Part shown: positions 53,519 to 62,298 of the stretch, piece after piece | Layout of the letters: every line of letters begins with the position of its first letter | How positions within the stretch are numbered: position 1 is the first letter of the stretch | DNA from: Microvirga arabica | GTDB lineage: Bacteria > Pseudomonadota > Alphaproteobacteria > Rhizobiales > Beijerinckiaceae | Assembly (NCBI RefSeq): GCF_016811235.1 | Contig: NZ_JAFBID010000018.1 | Location: forward strand, 30,676 to 94,675 | Direction of reading: 5' to 3' | Length of the DNA: 64,000 nucleotides | The notes under the pieces: generated by a model | What the model saw: only the letters and a program-made list of their open reading frames with translations | Databases searched by the model: none | Told to the model about the DNA's origin: nothing | Position numbers and translations under genes: made by a program

Positions 53519-54538
53519 TTAGCGAACCGGGATGCCGTATTGCAGGCCGCCCTTGGTCCAGAGCGCGTTCTGGCCGCGCTTGATCTTCAGGCGGGAGCCT
53601 TCGCCGACATTCTTCTCGAACGACTCGCCGTAGTTGCCCACGTGCTTGATCACGCGGACGGCCCAGTCGTTGGTCAGGCCAACAGCCTCACCGAACTTGC
53701 CTTCGGTGCCGAGCAGGCGCTTGATCTCCGGGTTCTCGGAGGTCTTCATCTGGTCGACATTAGCCTTGGTCACGCCGAGCTCTTCCGCGTTCAGCATGGC
53801 ATTGTGGGTCCAGCGGACGATGTCGCCCCACTGGTTGTCGCCGTGGCGGACGGCTGGGCCAAGCGGCTCCTTGGAGATGATCTCGGGCAGCACGATATGA
53901 TCGTCCGGAGCCGAAGCGCGCAGACGCTCGGCGTACAGGCCGGAGGCGTCGGTGGTGAACGCGTCGCAGCGGCCGGCATCATAGGCCTTGAAGGTCTCGT
54001 CTGAGGTCGCAAACGCCACCACTTCGTACTTCATGTTGTTGGCACGGAAGTAGTCGGCGAGGTTCAGCTCGGTCGTGGTGCCCTGCTGGGTGCAGATCGA
54101 GGCGCCGTTCAGCTCCTTGGCGGAGGAGACGCCGAGCTTCTTGCGAACCATGAAGCCCTGGCCGTCGTAGTAGTTGATGACCGGGAAATCGAGGCCGAGC
54201 TGCGTGTCGCGCGACATGGTCGCGGTCGAGTTACGGGACAGCACGTCCACCTCGCCCGACTGGAGCGCGGTGAAGCGGTCCTTGGCGGCGAGCGGGATGA
54301 AGCGGACCTTGGTCGGATCGTCGAAGATCGCAGCCGCGATGGCGCGGCAGAGATCGACGTCGAGACCGGTCCAGTTGCCCTGGGCATCAGGCTGGCCGAA
54401 GCCGGCGAGACCCGTGTTCGAGCCGCAGGTCAGGAAGCCCTTCTGCTTCACGCTGTTGAGCGTCGCCTGGGCTGAAGCGCCCGTGGCGAACAGGCTGGCC
54501 GTTAGACCGAAGGCAATCGATACGAGAGCCTTTTTCAT
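53519..54538 (-). CDS. aapJ: General L-amino-acid ABC transporter, periplasmic binding protein
   Basis: A 339-residue solute-binding protein with a signal peptide (MKKALVSIAFGLTASLFATG, cleaved after ASA). SBP_bac_3 features: VKQKGFLTCGSNTGLAGFGQ, GLDVDLCRAIAAAIF, and the C-terminal NYGESFEKNVGEGSRLKIKR. Broad-specificity amino-acid binding is known for Aap. Start 54538 is taken because it begins the signal peptide; the frame extends to 54679 without a plausible leader. Confidence 0.95.
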   Translation of the reverse strand: MKKALVSIAFGLTASLFATGASAQATLNSVKQKGFLTCGSNTGLAGFGQPDAQGNWTGLDVDLCRAIAAAIFDDPTKVRFIPLAAKDRFTALQSGEVDVLSRNSTATMSRDTQLGLDFPVINYYDGQGFMVRKKLGVSSAKELNGASICTQQGTTTELNLADYFRANNMKYEVVAFATSDETFKAYDAGRCDAFTTDASGLYAERLRASAPDDHIVLPEIISKEPLGPAVRHGDNQWGDIVRWTHNAMLNAEELGVTKANVDQMKTSENPEIKRLLGTEGKFGEAVGLTNDWAVRVIKHVGNYGESFEKNVGEGSRLKIKRGQNALWTKGGLQYGIPVR

Positions 54539-54766
54539 GTTGGTATGTTCTCCCAATAGTTCCACATGACTCGACGGATCCTGGTTATCCCCCAGCCGAG
54601 CCCCGGTTAGACCGTTCCGCGCCGCCTCGGTCGAGACGGCATCGGGATCCATCAAATTCAATGATTGATCACTGGTCAAGTCTTGATGGGAGGCAATTCG
54701 TGGCTGACTTGACGGCAGAGGCTGCCCGGTCTCAGATCACAGCCCCCTCAGCAAGCCCTTGAAGCA

Positions 54767-55951
54767 ATGTCAAAACTCCCCCCAAAGCCTGAAAACGTCT
54801 CGGAGCGAACCCGCCTGGTCCATGCCGGACGGGAGCCCTTCGAGCAGCACGGATTCGTGAATACGCCGATCTACCGCGGATCGACAGTCCTCTACCCCAC
54901 CACCGACGACCTTCTGCACAGGCGCGGGCGCTATTCCTATGGGACGAAGGGGACTCCGACCACCAATTCCCTCGAAACCGCCTGGACGGAACTGGCCGGC
55001 GCCGCGGGAACGGTCCTGGCGCCTTCGGGCCTCGCAGCCGTCACAGTCGCGCTCATGTCCTGCCTCAAGGCGGGCGACCATCTGTTGATGACGGATTCGG
55101 TCTACCTGCCGACCCGGCATTTCTGCAACGGCATCCTCAAGAAATTTGGTGTGGAAACCACCTACTACGACCCACATATCGGCGCCGGAATCGAAGCTCT
55201 CCTCCGTCCGAACACCGCAGCCGTGTTCACGGAGGCTCCGGGATCTCAGTCTTTGGAGATGCAGGATATCCCGGCCATCGCCGCGGTGGCGCACCGGCAT
55301 GGGGCCGTGGTTCTCATGGACAACACCTGGGCGACCCCCCTGCTCTTCCCGCCGCACGAGCGCGGGGTGGACATCGCCATCGAGGCCGGCACCAAGTACC
55401 TGAGTGGCGGTTCGGACCTGCTTCTCGGCATGGTCTCGGCCAACGAGCGCTGCTTCAAGGCCCTGCGTGACACCTACGATTCCTTTGCCATGTGCCCGGG
55501 ACCCGAGGACGTCTTCTTAGGATTGAGAGGCCTGCGCACTATGGCGCTGCGCCTGCGCGAGCACGAGAAGCAGGCCCTGGAAATGGCCCGCTGGCTTGAG
55601 GCCCGTCCTGAGGTGGCACGCGTGCTTCACCCGGCGCTCGAGAGCTATCCCGGCCACGAGATCTGGAAGCGGGACTTCAAGGGGTCGTCGGGCCTGTTCT
55701 CGATAATCCTGAAGCCCTGCTCGGACCGGGCGCTCGCCGCCATGCTCGATGGCCTAGCCCTCTTCGGCATGGGCTACTCCTGGGGCGGGTTCGAAAGCCT
55801 CGTGATTCCGTTCAACTGCGCCAGCTACCGCACGGCTACCCGTTGGGAGCCAGGCGGACATGCCTTACGCTTCCATATCGGGCTCGAAGACCTGGAAGAC
55901 CTGAAGCGGGATCTCGATGCGGGCTTTACCCGCTTGCGCGAAGCGGACTGA
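54767..55951 (+). CDS. metC: Cystathionine beta-lyase
   Basis: A 394-residue PLP enzyme of the Cys/Met-metabolism family that yields homocysteine, pyruvate and ammonia. It has RYSYGTKGTPTTNSLETAW, LMDNTWATPLLFPPHERGVD and the PLP-Lys in AGTKYLSGGSDLLLG, with a C-terminal RFHIGLEDLEDLKRDL. The SGGSD (rather than SGHSD) variant follows the PLP Lys. It is divergent from aapJ. Confidence 0.93.
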   Translation: MSKLPPKPENVSERTRLVHAGREPFEQHGFVNTPIYRGSTVLYPTTDDLLHRRGRYSYGTKGTPTTNSLETAWTELAGAAGTVLAPSGLAAVTVALMSCLKAGDHLLMTDSVYLPTRHFCNGILKKFGVETTYYDPHIGAGIEALLRPNTAAVFTEAPGSQSLEMQDIPAIAAVAHRHGAVVLMDNTWATPLLFPPHERGVDIAIEAGTKYLSGGSDLLLGMVSANERCFKALRDTYDSFAMCPGPEDVFLGLRGLRTMALRLREHEKQALEMARWLEARPEVARVLHPALESYPGHEIWKRDFKGSSGLFSIILKPCSDRALAAMLDGLALFGMGYSWGGFESLVIPFNCASYRTATRWEPGGHALRFHIGLEDLEDLKRDLDAGFTRLREAD

Positions 55952-55994
55952 CGGTCAAACGCCGAGGACGGGAATGCCGACGGGATGAAGCCCA

Positions 55995-56336
55995 TCACGT
56001 CGGCAGATCGGCCTCGGCCTTCCGCCGCTTGTCCTTGGCGATCAGCATCAGATTGCGGATGTAGATGAAGATCGACAGCGTCTGGGGCAGGATGATCACG
56101 ATGTCTCGCCGGGCAAAGCCGTACACCATCGTCATCAGGCCGCCGGCGATGGACAGGAACCAGAACCCCATCGGGATCACGCTCTTCTCCGCCTTCTCGC
56201 TCGCGATCCACTGGACGATGAAACGCGCGCCGAAGACGAGTTGGGCCAGAACCCCGAAGGCCGCCCAAACATCGAAGCGGGCGACAAGGACGTCGTAGAA
56301 ATAGAGTCCCAGATCGTGGGACAGGCGCATCAGCAT
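55995..56336 (-). CDS. Lipid-A-disaccharide synthase N-terminal-domain protein
   Basis: A 113-residue membrane protein with three helices: VWAAFGVLAQLVFGARFIVQ, VIPMGFWFLSIAGGLMTMVY and IVIILPQTLSIFIYIRNLML. This is the LAB_N domain (first described at the N-terminus of some LpxB proteins), which also occurs alone beside glycosyltransferases. It precedes no other gene here but lies 13 bp downstream of a GT2 gene, and the three genes to 58959 share orientation. A role in lipid-linked sugar handling is inference. Confidence 0.9.
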   Translation of the reverse strand: MLMRLSHDLGLYFYDVLVARFDVWAAFGVLAQLVFGARFIVQWIASEKAEKSVIPMGFWFLSIAGGLMTMVYGFARRDIVIILPQTLSIFIYIRNLMLIAKDKRRKAEADLPT

Positions 56337-56349
56337 CAGACGATTTCCA

Positions 56350-57084
56350 TCAGACGATTTCTTGGGCAGCGGGAACGCGGCGGCGGCGGCGGATCAACCA
56401 CCAGACCCCTGCCAAGTCAAGGATGCCGACCCACAGCCGGTCGAACATCCCGTAATTCGAGCGACCCGCATGGCGGGGCCGGTCGACCACGTCCACATGG
56501 GCGATCTGAAAACCCTCGCGCTTGATGAGGGCCGGCATGAAACGGTGCAGGGCATCGAAATACGGCAGGCGCAGATAGACGTCACGCCGAAAAGCCTTGA
56601 GACCGCAGCCTGTATCCCGCGTGCCGTCTTTCAGGATGCGGCCCCGGATGCCATTGGCGATGCGGGACTGCCACTTCTTGTAGGCGCCGTCCTTGCGGCC
56701 GACCCTCTGCCCGGCCGCAAGGGCAACGGCCGGATCGTCGAGGGCAGCCACGAGTTGAGGGATGAAGGCAGGATCGTTCTGCCCATCGCCGTCCAGGGTC
56801 ACGACGACAGGTGCTCGGGCCGCGTGCACGCCCGTCCGGACGGCGGCGCTCTGGCCGCAGCTCGCCTCATGGCGCATGAGGCGCAGCCACGGCCGCGTCG
56901 CGCGCGCGCTCAGGACCTGCTGTCCGGTATCGTCGGTGGACCCGTCGTCCACATAGACCACCTCAAAGGGTGCAAGCACGGCGCAGGCCTGCTCGATTTC
57001 CTCGACTAGGGGGAGGATGTTGAGCGCCTCGTTCTTGACGGGCACCACGACGCTGATGCGCGGGCTTGTGGAAAGGTCGGTCAT
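56350..57084 (-). CDS. Family 2 glycosyltransferase (DPM1/ArnC-like)
   Basis: A 244-residue polyprenyl-phosphate glycosyltransferase: ISVVVPVKNEALNILPLVEE, VVYVDDGSTDDTGQ, VVTLDGDGQNDPAFIP (DxD-type) and the KAFRRDVYLRLPYF segment. It has no C-terminal membrane pair, so it is a soluble/peripheral DPM1-type enzyme. The likely product is an undecaprenyl-phosphate sugar that the adjacent ArnT-like enzyme would use. Start 57084 (MTDLSTSP) is preferred; 57123 adds a non-conserved leader. Confidence 0.9.
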   Translation of the reverse strand: MTDLSTSPRISVVVPVKNEALNILPLVEEIEQACAVLAPFEVVYVDDGSTDDTGQQVLSARATRPWLRLMRHEASCGQSAAVRTGVHAARAPVVVTLDGDGQNDPAFIPQLVAALDDPAVALAAGQRVGRKDGAYKKWQSRIANGIRGRILKDGTRDTGCGLKAFRRDVYLRLPYFDALHRFMPALIKREGFQIAHVDVVDRPRHAGRSNYGMFDRLWVGILDLAGVWWLIRRRRRVPAAQEIV

Positions 57085-57134
57085 CCGTCCAAGGCCATGC
57101 TCGGCCACCTCTTCGAAGGGCATGTCCAGGCTCT

Positions 57135-57246
57135 AGAGCATCGGTCCCAAAAGTGGAAACCACTTTTGGGACCCATCCGATGCTCCACTTGTTGAAGAGC
57201 GCATCGTGCGGAAAACCGGGGGACCACTTTTCCGCACGATGCGCTA
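57135..57246. repeat. Palindromic extragenic element, copy 1
   Basis: Two adjacent hairpins: one around CCCAAAAGTGG-AAA-CCACTTTTGGG flanked by AGCATCGG/CCGATGCT, and one with GCGCATCGTGCGGAAAA paired to its complement (57200-57244). A diverged copy lies at 60633-60756. It overlaps the stop codon of the downstream ArnT-like gene. Confidence 0.75.
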
Positions 57247-58959
57247 GAACCCGGTCGCGTAGGCCGCGATGTCGACCTGCCGCCCGCTGTTGATATTGAA
57301 TCCCTGAACCCTGGTCGAGAGCACGGGCTTCTGGCGCAGGCGCTCGTTCTCGGCCCGGAACTCGCCCTCGAAGCGCTTGTCCACGAAAACCACACGGCAG
57401 CCGCCCTGGCGCAGGAACCGTGAGGCCTCCGCTCCGCTGTCGAGCATGTCGAGGTTCGTGCCCGTCAGGAACACGAGGCTGGGCTCCCGATAGCCCAATG
57501 TCGCGACCTGCGGATTTCCGCAGGGCACGTTATGGGCCACTTCCGCGAGACGATCAGAGATCTTGAGAGACCGCAGGTCGAGTTGCGCGAAGCCGAACAC
57601 GCCAATGGCGAGGAAGGCCGAGGACAGGAACCCGGCCCAGAGGGTCGGCACCATCCGGTTCTTCACGAACAGCCACCAGGCCCAGAGAGCCAGGAGCGAA
57701 GAGATGATGAGCGCCGGCAGCGCCCGGAAGGGAGGAAGGCCATCGAAGGACCATGCAACAATCGAAAGGCCGATGGCGAGGCCGAGTGGAATGAACGGGA
57801 TCAGCAAAGCTGCCGGCTTCGCGGCCGGTCGATGCGGCCCAACGAAGTGCCGGGCGATTGCCATTACCGTGATGATCGCCACCGCCGGGAACAGCGGCAT
57901 CGTATAATGCGGCAGCTTCGTCGGGACGGCCTCGAAGACGATCCAGGACGGCACGATCCAGGCGAGCGCGAAGGCGACCGGCTCTTCCCGCCTGTGGATC
58001 CAGGCGAAAGGCACCGCGATGGCGGCCAGGATGGCGCCGGGCCAGAAGGTCGCGAAGAACGACAGCAGATAGAAGCCCGGCGGCGCCCAGTGGTACTTCT
58101 GGGCCGTACCCATCTTGCCCAGCATGTCCTTCCCGACCGAAGCCGCGAAGAACTCGCCGCCGCTCTTGATCGCAATGGCGACGAACCAGGGCAGCACGAT
58201 CGCGAGGGTGAAGAGGAGGCCGAGCCAAGGTCTCAGCGTCAACAGCCAGCGGGCGGAGTGCTCCTTATAAGAAAGAACGGCAGCCGCGAGACCGGCGAAC
58301 ATGAGGACGAGGGGCCCTTTGATGAGGATCCCCAGGGTAAAGCCGGTCCAGAAGATCAGCAGAGCCCGCCGGGGCAGGACGCCGGCGCCTCGGCTCAGGT
58401 AAGCCCGGGCGAGGCCGCCCATCACGGCGACTGAGCAGGCGGTGAGCATGGCATCCGTCTTGGCGAGGCGCGCCTCGACCATGAGGATGACGCAGGTCGC
58501 CATCAGGGCCGCTGTCAGGAAGGCCCCTCGCCTCCCGAAGAAAGCCAGGGCGGCCCAGTAGGTCAGCAGGACACTCGCGATGGCTCCCAGCAGGGAGGGA
58601 ATTCGATAGAGCGCAATGGTGGTCCGAGCCTCCGGTACGCCCAGGGCCTCGCCCAGGGCGACGCTGGCGCTCTGCAGCCAGTAGATGCCCACCGGCTTTT
58701 TGTGCCTGGCCTCGTCCTGAAACCGGATATCGACGAAGTCACCGGTCTCCAGCATCTGCTTGGAGGCCTGCGCATAGCGCGGCTCGTCCCGGTCCATCGG
58801 TTGGAGCGTGGTGAAGCCCGGCAGGAAGCAGACGAGCGAGAGCAGCACGAGCACGGCGCAGAGGCGCGCATGGCTGCGCTCGACGAGGCTCGTCAGCTGG
58901 GCCACGGAGACGTGGCGCAAGGACATCCGCTGCTGGGGGACAGAACCGTCCATAATCAC
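57244..58959 (-). CDS. Family 39 glycosyltransferase (ArnT-like)
   Basis: A 571-residue membrane glycosyltransferase with about 12 helices. The first periplasmic loop has the catalytic Asp pair in QPMDRDEPRYAQASKQMLET and DIRFQDEARHKKPVGIYWLQ, the ArnT/PMT hallmark. It ends in a soluble periplasmic domain (GYREPSLVFLTGTNLDMLDS). It would move a sugar from undecaprenyl phosphate to lipid A or another acceptor. Together with the GT2 and LAB_N genes it forms a three-gene module. Start 58959 or 58926 (MSLRHVSV). Confidence 0.9.
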   Translation of the reverse strand: MIMDGSVPQQRMSLRHVSVAQLTSLVERSHARLCAVLVLLSLVCFLPGFTTLQPMDRDEPRYAQASKQMLETGDFVDIRFQDEARHKKPVGIYWLQSASVALGEALGVPEARTTIALYRIPSLLGAIASVLLTYWAALAFFGRRGAFLTAALMATCVILMVEARLAKTDAMLTACSVAVMGGLARAYLSRGAGVLPRRALLIFWTGFTLGILIKGPLVLMFAGLAAAVLSYKEHSARWLLTLRPWLGLLFTLAIVLPWFVAIAIKSGGEFFAASVGKDMLGKMGTAQKYHWAPPGFYLLSFFATFWPGAILAAIAVPFAWIHRREEPVAFALAWIVPSWIVFEAVPTKLPHYTMPLFPAVAIITVMAIARHFVGPHRPAAKPAALLIPFIPLGLAIGLSIVAWSFDGLPPFRALPALIISSLLALWAWWLFVKNRMVPTLWAGFLSSAFLAIGVFGFAQLDLRSLKISDRLAEVAHNVPCGNPQVATLGYREPSLVFLTGTNLDMLDSGAEASRFLRQGGCRVVFVDKRFEGEFRAENERLRQKPVLSTRVQGFNINSGRQVDIAAYATGF

Positions 58960-59145
58960 TCCGGAGGCGGGAAAGCCGTCGTGCCGGGAGGATGTCCCGC
59001 AGGCACAGGGCCGTCAAACCGCGTGATGTCCTCCAAACCCGTCGGGAAGTCAAATCGACGGAAGGTAGCGGCTTGCCTGTCAAGGAACACGCGCGCTCGG
59101 GCAGGCATTGCCTGAAAGGTCAGGTTCAACCCTGGAGATACCGCC

Positions 59146-59439
59146 ATGAACAGGTCCGCCCGCCGGTGCGCCGCCGCCCTTCTGGCGCTGCTGGCTCACC
59201 CGGCCATGGCCCTCGACCGGCCCGTCGTCTGGCGGGACGAGGATACCGGCTGCGCCTATCTGCTCACCCCTCAAGGCGGCATCACGCCCCGGCACCGCCG
59301 GGATGGGACCCTCGATTGCCCGGACGTGGCGGCCAGCACCGGGGTTGTCGAGAACATGGGGCGGGACATCGCGCGCGGCTTGGACGCCCTGCAACGCGAG
59401 GTCGAGCGCCTGCGCGAGCGCTACAACAATCGGCCGTAA
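59146..59439 (+). CDS. Small exported protein, hypothetical
   Basis: A 97-residue protein with a signal peptide (RRCAAALLALLAHPAMALDR, cleavage near AMA), a short Cys-containing segment (DEDTGCAYLLTPQGGITPRH, GTLDCPDV) and a C-terminal amphipathic helix (DIARGLDALQREVERLRERY). The two Cys may form a disulfide. It ends 16 bp before rtcB. Family not recognised. Confidence 0.72.
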   Translation: MNRSARRCAAALLALLAHPAMALDRPVVWRDEDTGCAYLLTPQGGITPRHRRDGTLDCPDVAASTGVVENMGRDIARGLDALQREVERLRERYNNRP

Positions 59440-59455
59440 GCTTAGGGAGACAGAA

Positions 59456-60625
59456 GTGCCGGCGAAGACCCGCATTTATGGCGAGCACGACGAGAAAACC
59501 ATCAAGCAGCTCGACCGCTGCATGGAGGCGGGAAGCGCCTTCAAGGGTGTGCTCTGCGCCGATGGGCATCTCGGCTATGCCCACCCTATCGGCGGAGTCG
59601 TGGCTTATGAGGAGCACATCTCCATCAGCGGCGTCGGCTTTGACATCGCCTGCGGCAACATGGCCGTCCGGCTCGACACCCGCTACGAGGACATCGCGGC
59701 TCAGGCGGGTCGGATCCTCGCCGATATCGGGCGCTCCATCAGCTTCGGCGTCGGGCAGAAGAACGCCGTGAAGGTCGACCACGAGCTGTTCGACTCACCG
59801 CTCTGGGACGAGGCCGAGGCCCAGGATCTCAAGACCATGGCCCGGCAGCAGCTCGGCACGGTCGGCTCCGGCAATCACTACGTTGACCTGTTCGAGGACG
59901 AGGAGGGCTTCGTCTGGATCGGGGTGCATTTCGGCTCCCGCGGCCTCGGCCACAGGATCACCACCCGGCACTTGGCCCTCATGGGCGCCAAGGACGGCAT
60001 GGAGGTGGACCCGGCTCTCGTCCACCAGGACAGTGATGTCGGTCGGAGCTACCTTGCCGGGGTGAAGCTCGGCGGTCTTTATGCCTATGCCGGCCGCGAA
60101 TGGGTGGTGGAGCGGGTGCGCCGGATCATCGGCGGGCAGATCACGGACTCAGTCCACAACCACCACAACTTCGTCTGGCGGGAGAACCATGAGGGCCGGG
60201 ATTACTGGGTGGTGCGCAAGGGCGCGACGCCCGCCTTCCCCGGCCAGCGCGGCTTCGTCGGCGGCTCCATGGGCGACAACGCGGTGATCCTGCACGGGGT
60301 CGACAGCCCGGAGAGCGCCGACAGCCTGTATTCGACCGTCCACGGCGCCGGCCGCCTCTTCGGCCGCATGGACGCGAAGGGCAAGAAGAACAAGACAGGC
60401 CAATGGGTTCGCCCTCCCCGATTTACCCGCGACGAGATGGACGCGTGGCTGCGTGATAGAGGCATCCTGCTGCGCGGCGGCGACGTAGACGAGAGCCCGA
60501 TGGTGTATCGCCGCCTGGAGGACGTGCTCGCCTACCACCAGGGCACAATCGAGGTGGAGCACAGCCTGCGCCCCTTCGCCGTCGCCATGGCAGGCCCCGG
60601 CGAGTTCGATCCCTACAAGGATTGA
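59456..60625 (+). CDS. rtcB: RtcB family RNA ligase
   Basis: A 389-residue 3'-phosphate RNA ligase of the shorter bacterial RtcB type. Mn-ligand motifs are intact: GVGFDIACGNMA (Asp and Cys), GSGNHYVDL, GVHFGSRGLGH, HNHHNFVW and the guanylylated His in STVHGAGRLFGRM. The start is GTG 59456 with AGGGAG upstream; the longer frame overlaps the upstream gene. No rtcA or rtcR gene adjoins, so its use (tRNA repair, RNA damage) is not shown by context. Confidence 0.93.
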   Translation: MPAKTRIYGEHDEKTIKQLDRCMEAGSAFKGVLCADGHLGYAHPIGGVVAYEEHISISGVGFDIACGNMAVRLDTRYEDIAAQAGRILADIGRSISFGVGQKNAVKVDHELFDSPLWDEAEAQDLKTMARQQLGTVGSGNHYVDLFEDEEGFVWIGVHFGSRGLGHRITTRHLALMGAKDGMEVDPALVHQDSDVGRSYLAGVKLGGLYAYAGREWVVERVRRIIGGQITDSVHNHHNFVWRENHEGRDYWVVRKGATPAFPGQRGFVGGSMGDNAVILHGVDSPESADSLYSTVHGAGRLFGRMDAKGKKNKTGQWVRPPRFTRDEMDAWLRDRGILLRGGDVDESPMVYRRLEDVLAYHQGTIEVEHSLRPFAVAMAGPGEFDPYKD

Positions 60626-60632
60626 CCCTAAA

Positions 60633-60756
60633 GCATCGGACCCAAAAGTGGATTCGCACTTTTGGGTCCGATGCTTAGGCTTTGTGCCGGCGCATCGTGT
60701 GGAACGGAAACCGGGCCCACTTTTCGCTGGCGCGGCCCGCTGGGTCCGCACGATGC
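60633..60756. repeat. Palindromic extragenic element, copy 2
   Basis: AGCATCGGACCCAAAAGTG... pairs with CACTTTTGGGTCCGATGCT (60633-60676), followed by a second, degenerate hairpin GCATCGTG...CACGATGC-like with CCCACTTTTCG (60691-60756). It is related to the element at 57135-57246. It lies between rtcB and the next, convergent gene. Confidence 0.7.
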
Positions 60757-60775
60757 TCCAGTCAGGGCCGCAGTC

Positions 60776-61207
60776 TTACCGGAACCAGCCGAAATAGAGC
60801 GACCAGAGGCTCGGTGACCTGATCCCACGCACCCGGCGGGCCGTCTCATCGGCCCGCATCAGCTCACCGCCATGGCATGAGCACAGGACGATATGGGCGT
60901 CATGCTCGGAGATCTGGAAGAAATCGACCGCATCCCCGAAGGTGTCGCTGCGCAGCCCGGCCTGCCGGAGGAGCGGGTCCGAATAGGCCACCGTGAGAGC
61001 GGATCCGTCAGCCCGCATGGCGAGGCGCTGGGCCTTGGGCTTCCATTCGATCTCGTCGAGGGTCTTGAGCTCCCGGTCGGGCTCCTGCTCCAGGAGATCG
61101 ATCCATCGGTCCAGTCGTTCCCGTTTGGTCAAAACCGGGACCTTGACGTCTTCAGGGGTTTTCAGGTCGGCAATGCTAGTGAGTTCGGACAGAGGCCTGT
61201 GTTCCAT
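60776..61207 (-). CDS. Hypothetical protein
   Basis: A 143-residue soluble protein: MEHRPLSELTSIADLKTPED, KRERLDRWIDLLEQEPDREL, then a region with His and Cys (ISEHDAHIVLCSCHGGELMR). It ends with an aromatic tail SPSLWSLYFGWFR. Start 61207 has GGAGGGGAGC directly upstream. Family not recognised; it is transcribed away from the sigma factor gene's promoter but on the same strand downstream of it. Confidence 0.72.
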   Translation of the reverse strand: MEHRPLSELTSIADLKTPEDVKVPVLTKRERLDRWIDLLEQEPDRELKTLDEIEWKPKAQRLAMRADGSALTVAYSDPLLRQAGLRSDTFGDAVDFFQISEHDAHIVLCSCHGGELMRADETARRVRGIRSPSLWSLYFGWFR

Positions 61208-61399
61208 GCTCCCCTCCTTGGCGGAAGAGCGGTTTCGAGCCACCCAGCTACAAGCTCAACCTTGAAGCCTTGGGAAAAGTTCGAGGAACAGGCGGTGGAC
61301 CGCCGCTGCTATTTTGGGCAGGGGCGGCCGCTGCGGCCTGTCTCAGGCCGCAGGCGCAGCAAAGGCCCGAGGCCGGAGCGGCCTCGGGCCAATACGATG

Positions 61400-62119
61400 T
61401 CAGACGGTCGCCGGGTGATCGTGGTCGGCGGTTCTGGGCGTGCCCATAAGCTCCGCCAGACGATTACGGGCGCGGTTAACGCGGCTCTTGATCGTCCCGA
61501 CCTTCACGCCGAGCGCCTCGGCGGCATCCTCGTAGGACATGCCTTCGGCACCGATGAGGATGATTGCCTCCCGCTGCTCCTGCGGCAGCTTGTCGAGCGC
61601 GGAGGACAGATCCTGGAGCGCGAGCTTGTCCTCCTGGTCGGGGATCGCGATCATGCTCGCGGCATGGGTCCCATCCCCGTCCTCGACCTCGCGGCTGGTC
61701 TTGCGGTGGGTCGAGTAGAAGCCGTTGCGCAGGATCGTGAAGAGCCAGGCCTGGAGGTTGGTGCCGGTCTCGAAGGTATCCTGCTTGGTCAGCGCCTTGA
61801 GCACCGTATCCTGCACCAAGTCTTCCGCCTGATCGACCTTTCCGGTCAAAGAGAGGGCGAAGGCGCGCAGGTTCGGCAGCGCGTCCATGACGCCATTGAC
61901 GAAGTCCTGGTCAACAGGCTCGGTGTGCGCACGGATGACCTGGGCGACGCGATCGACGAGCCGCGCGAGGTCGCGCGGCAGCTTGTCTTCAGCGGGATCG
62001 CCATACAGCGCCCGCAATTGCTTTCCGAGATGCAGCCGGACGTTGGCGCTCAGCGCAGCCGCCGAAGACGGCGCATCAGAATGGATCGAGTGAGACTGGT
62101 TTTTCGATTTCTCGGGCAT
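61400..62119 (-). CDS. NepR-EcfG fusion: sigma factor with N-terminal anti-sigma-like domain
   Basis: A 239-residue protein. Residues 24-61 (LSANVRLHLGKQLRALYGDP-AEDKLPRDLARLVDRVAQ) match the NepR core. Residues 70-140 are sigma region 2 (LPNLRAFALSLTGKVDQAED, LQAWLFTILRNGFYSTHRKT, EVEDGDG) and 165-220 region 4 (LPQEQREAIILIGAEGMSYE, VGTIKSRVNRARNRLAELMG). Normally NepR and EcfG are separate, overlapping genes. Here they are in one frame with an 8-10 residue linker. It may be self-inhibited until PhyR binds. Start 62119 (MPEKSKNQ) or 62149. Confidence 0.85.
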   Translation of the reverse strand: MPEKSKNQSHSIHSDAPSSAAALSANVRLHLGKQLRALYGDPAEDKLPRDLARLVDRVAQVIRAHTEPVDQDFVNGVMDALPNLRAFALSLTGKVDQAEDLVQDTVLKALTKQDTFETGTNLQAWLFTILRNGFYSTHRKTSREVEDGDGTHAASMIAIPDQEDKLALQDLSSALDKLPQEQREAIILIGAEGMSYEDAAEALGVKVGTIKSRVNRARNRLAELMGTPRTADHDHPATV

Positions 62120-62298
62120 GCGGCAATATTTGGGGCATGCCTCGGCCATTTAAATATCCTGGCGACAATTCGACCATGAGATTTTTTCATAGCCCAGCCT
62201 CTGGATTTCGTCGCATCGGTGCCCAATGGAGGCGACTGAGCTATAGACTGCTCACGACGGCCAAGCCATGAGCCGGCAGTCATGAAGGGAAACGCAGC

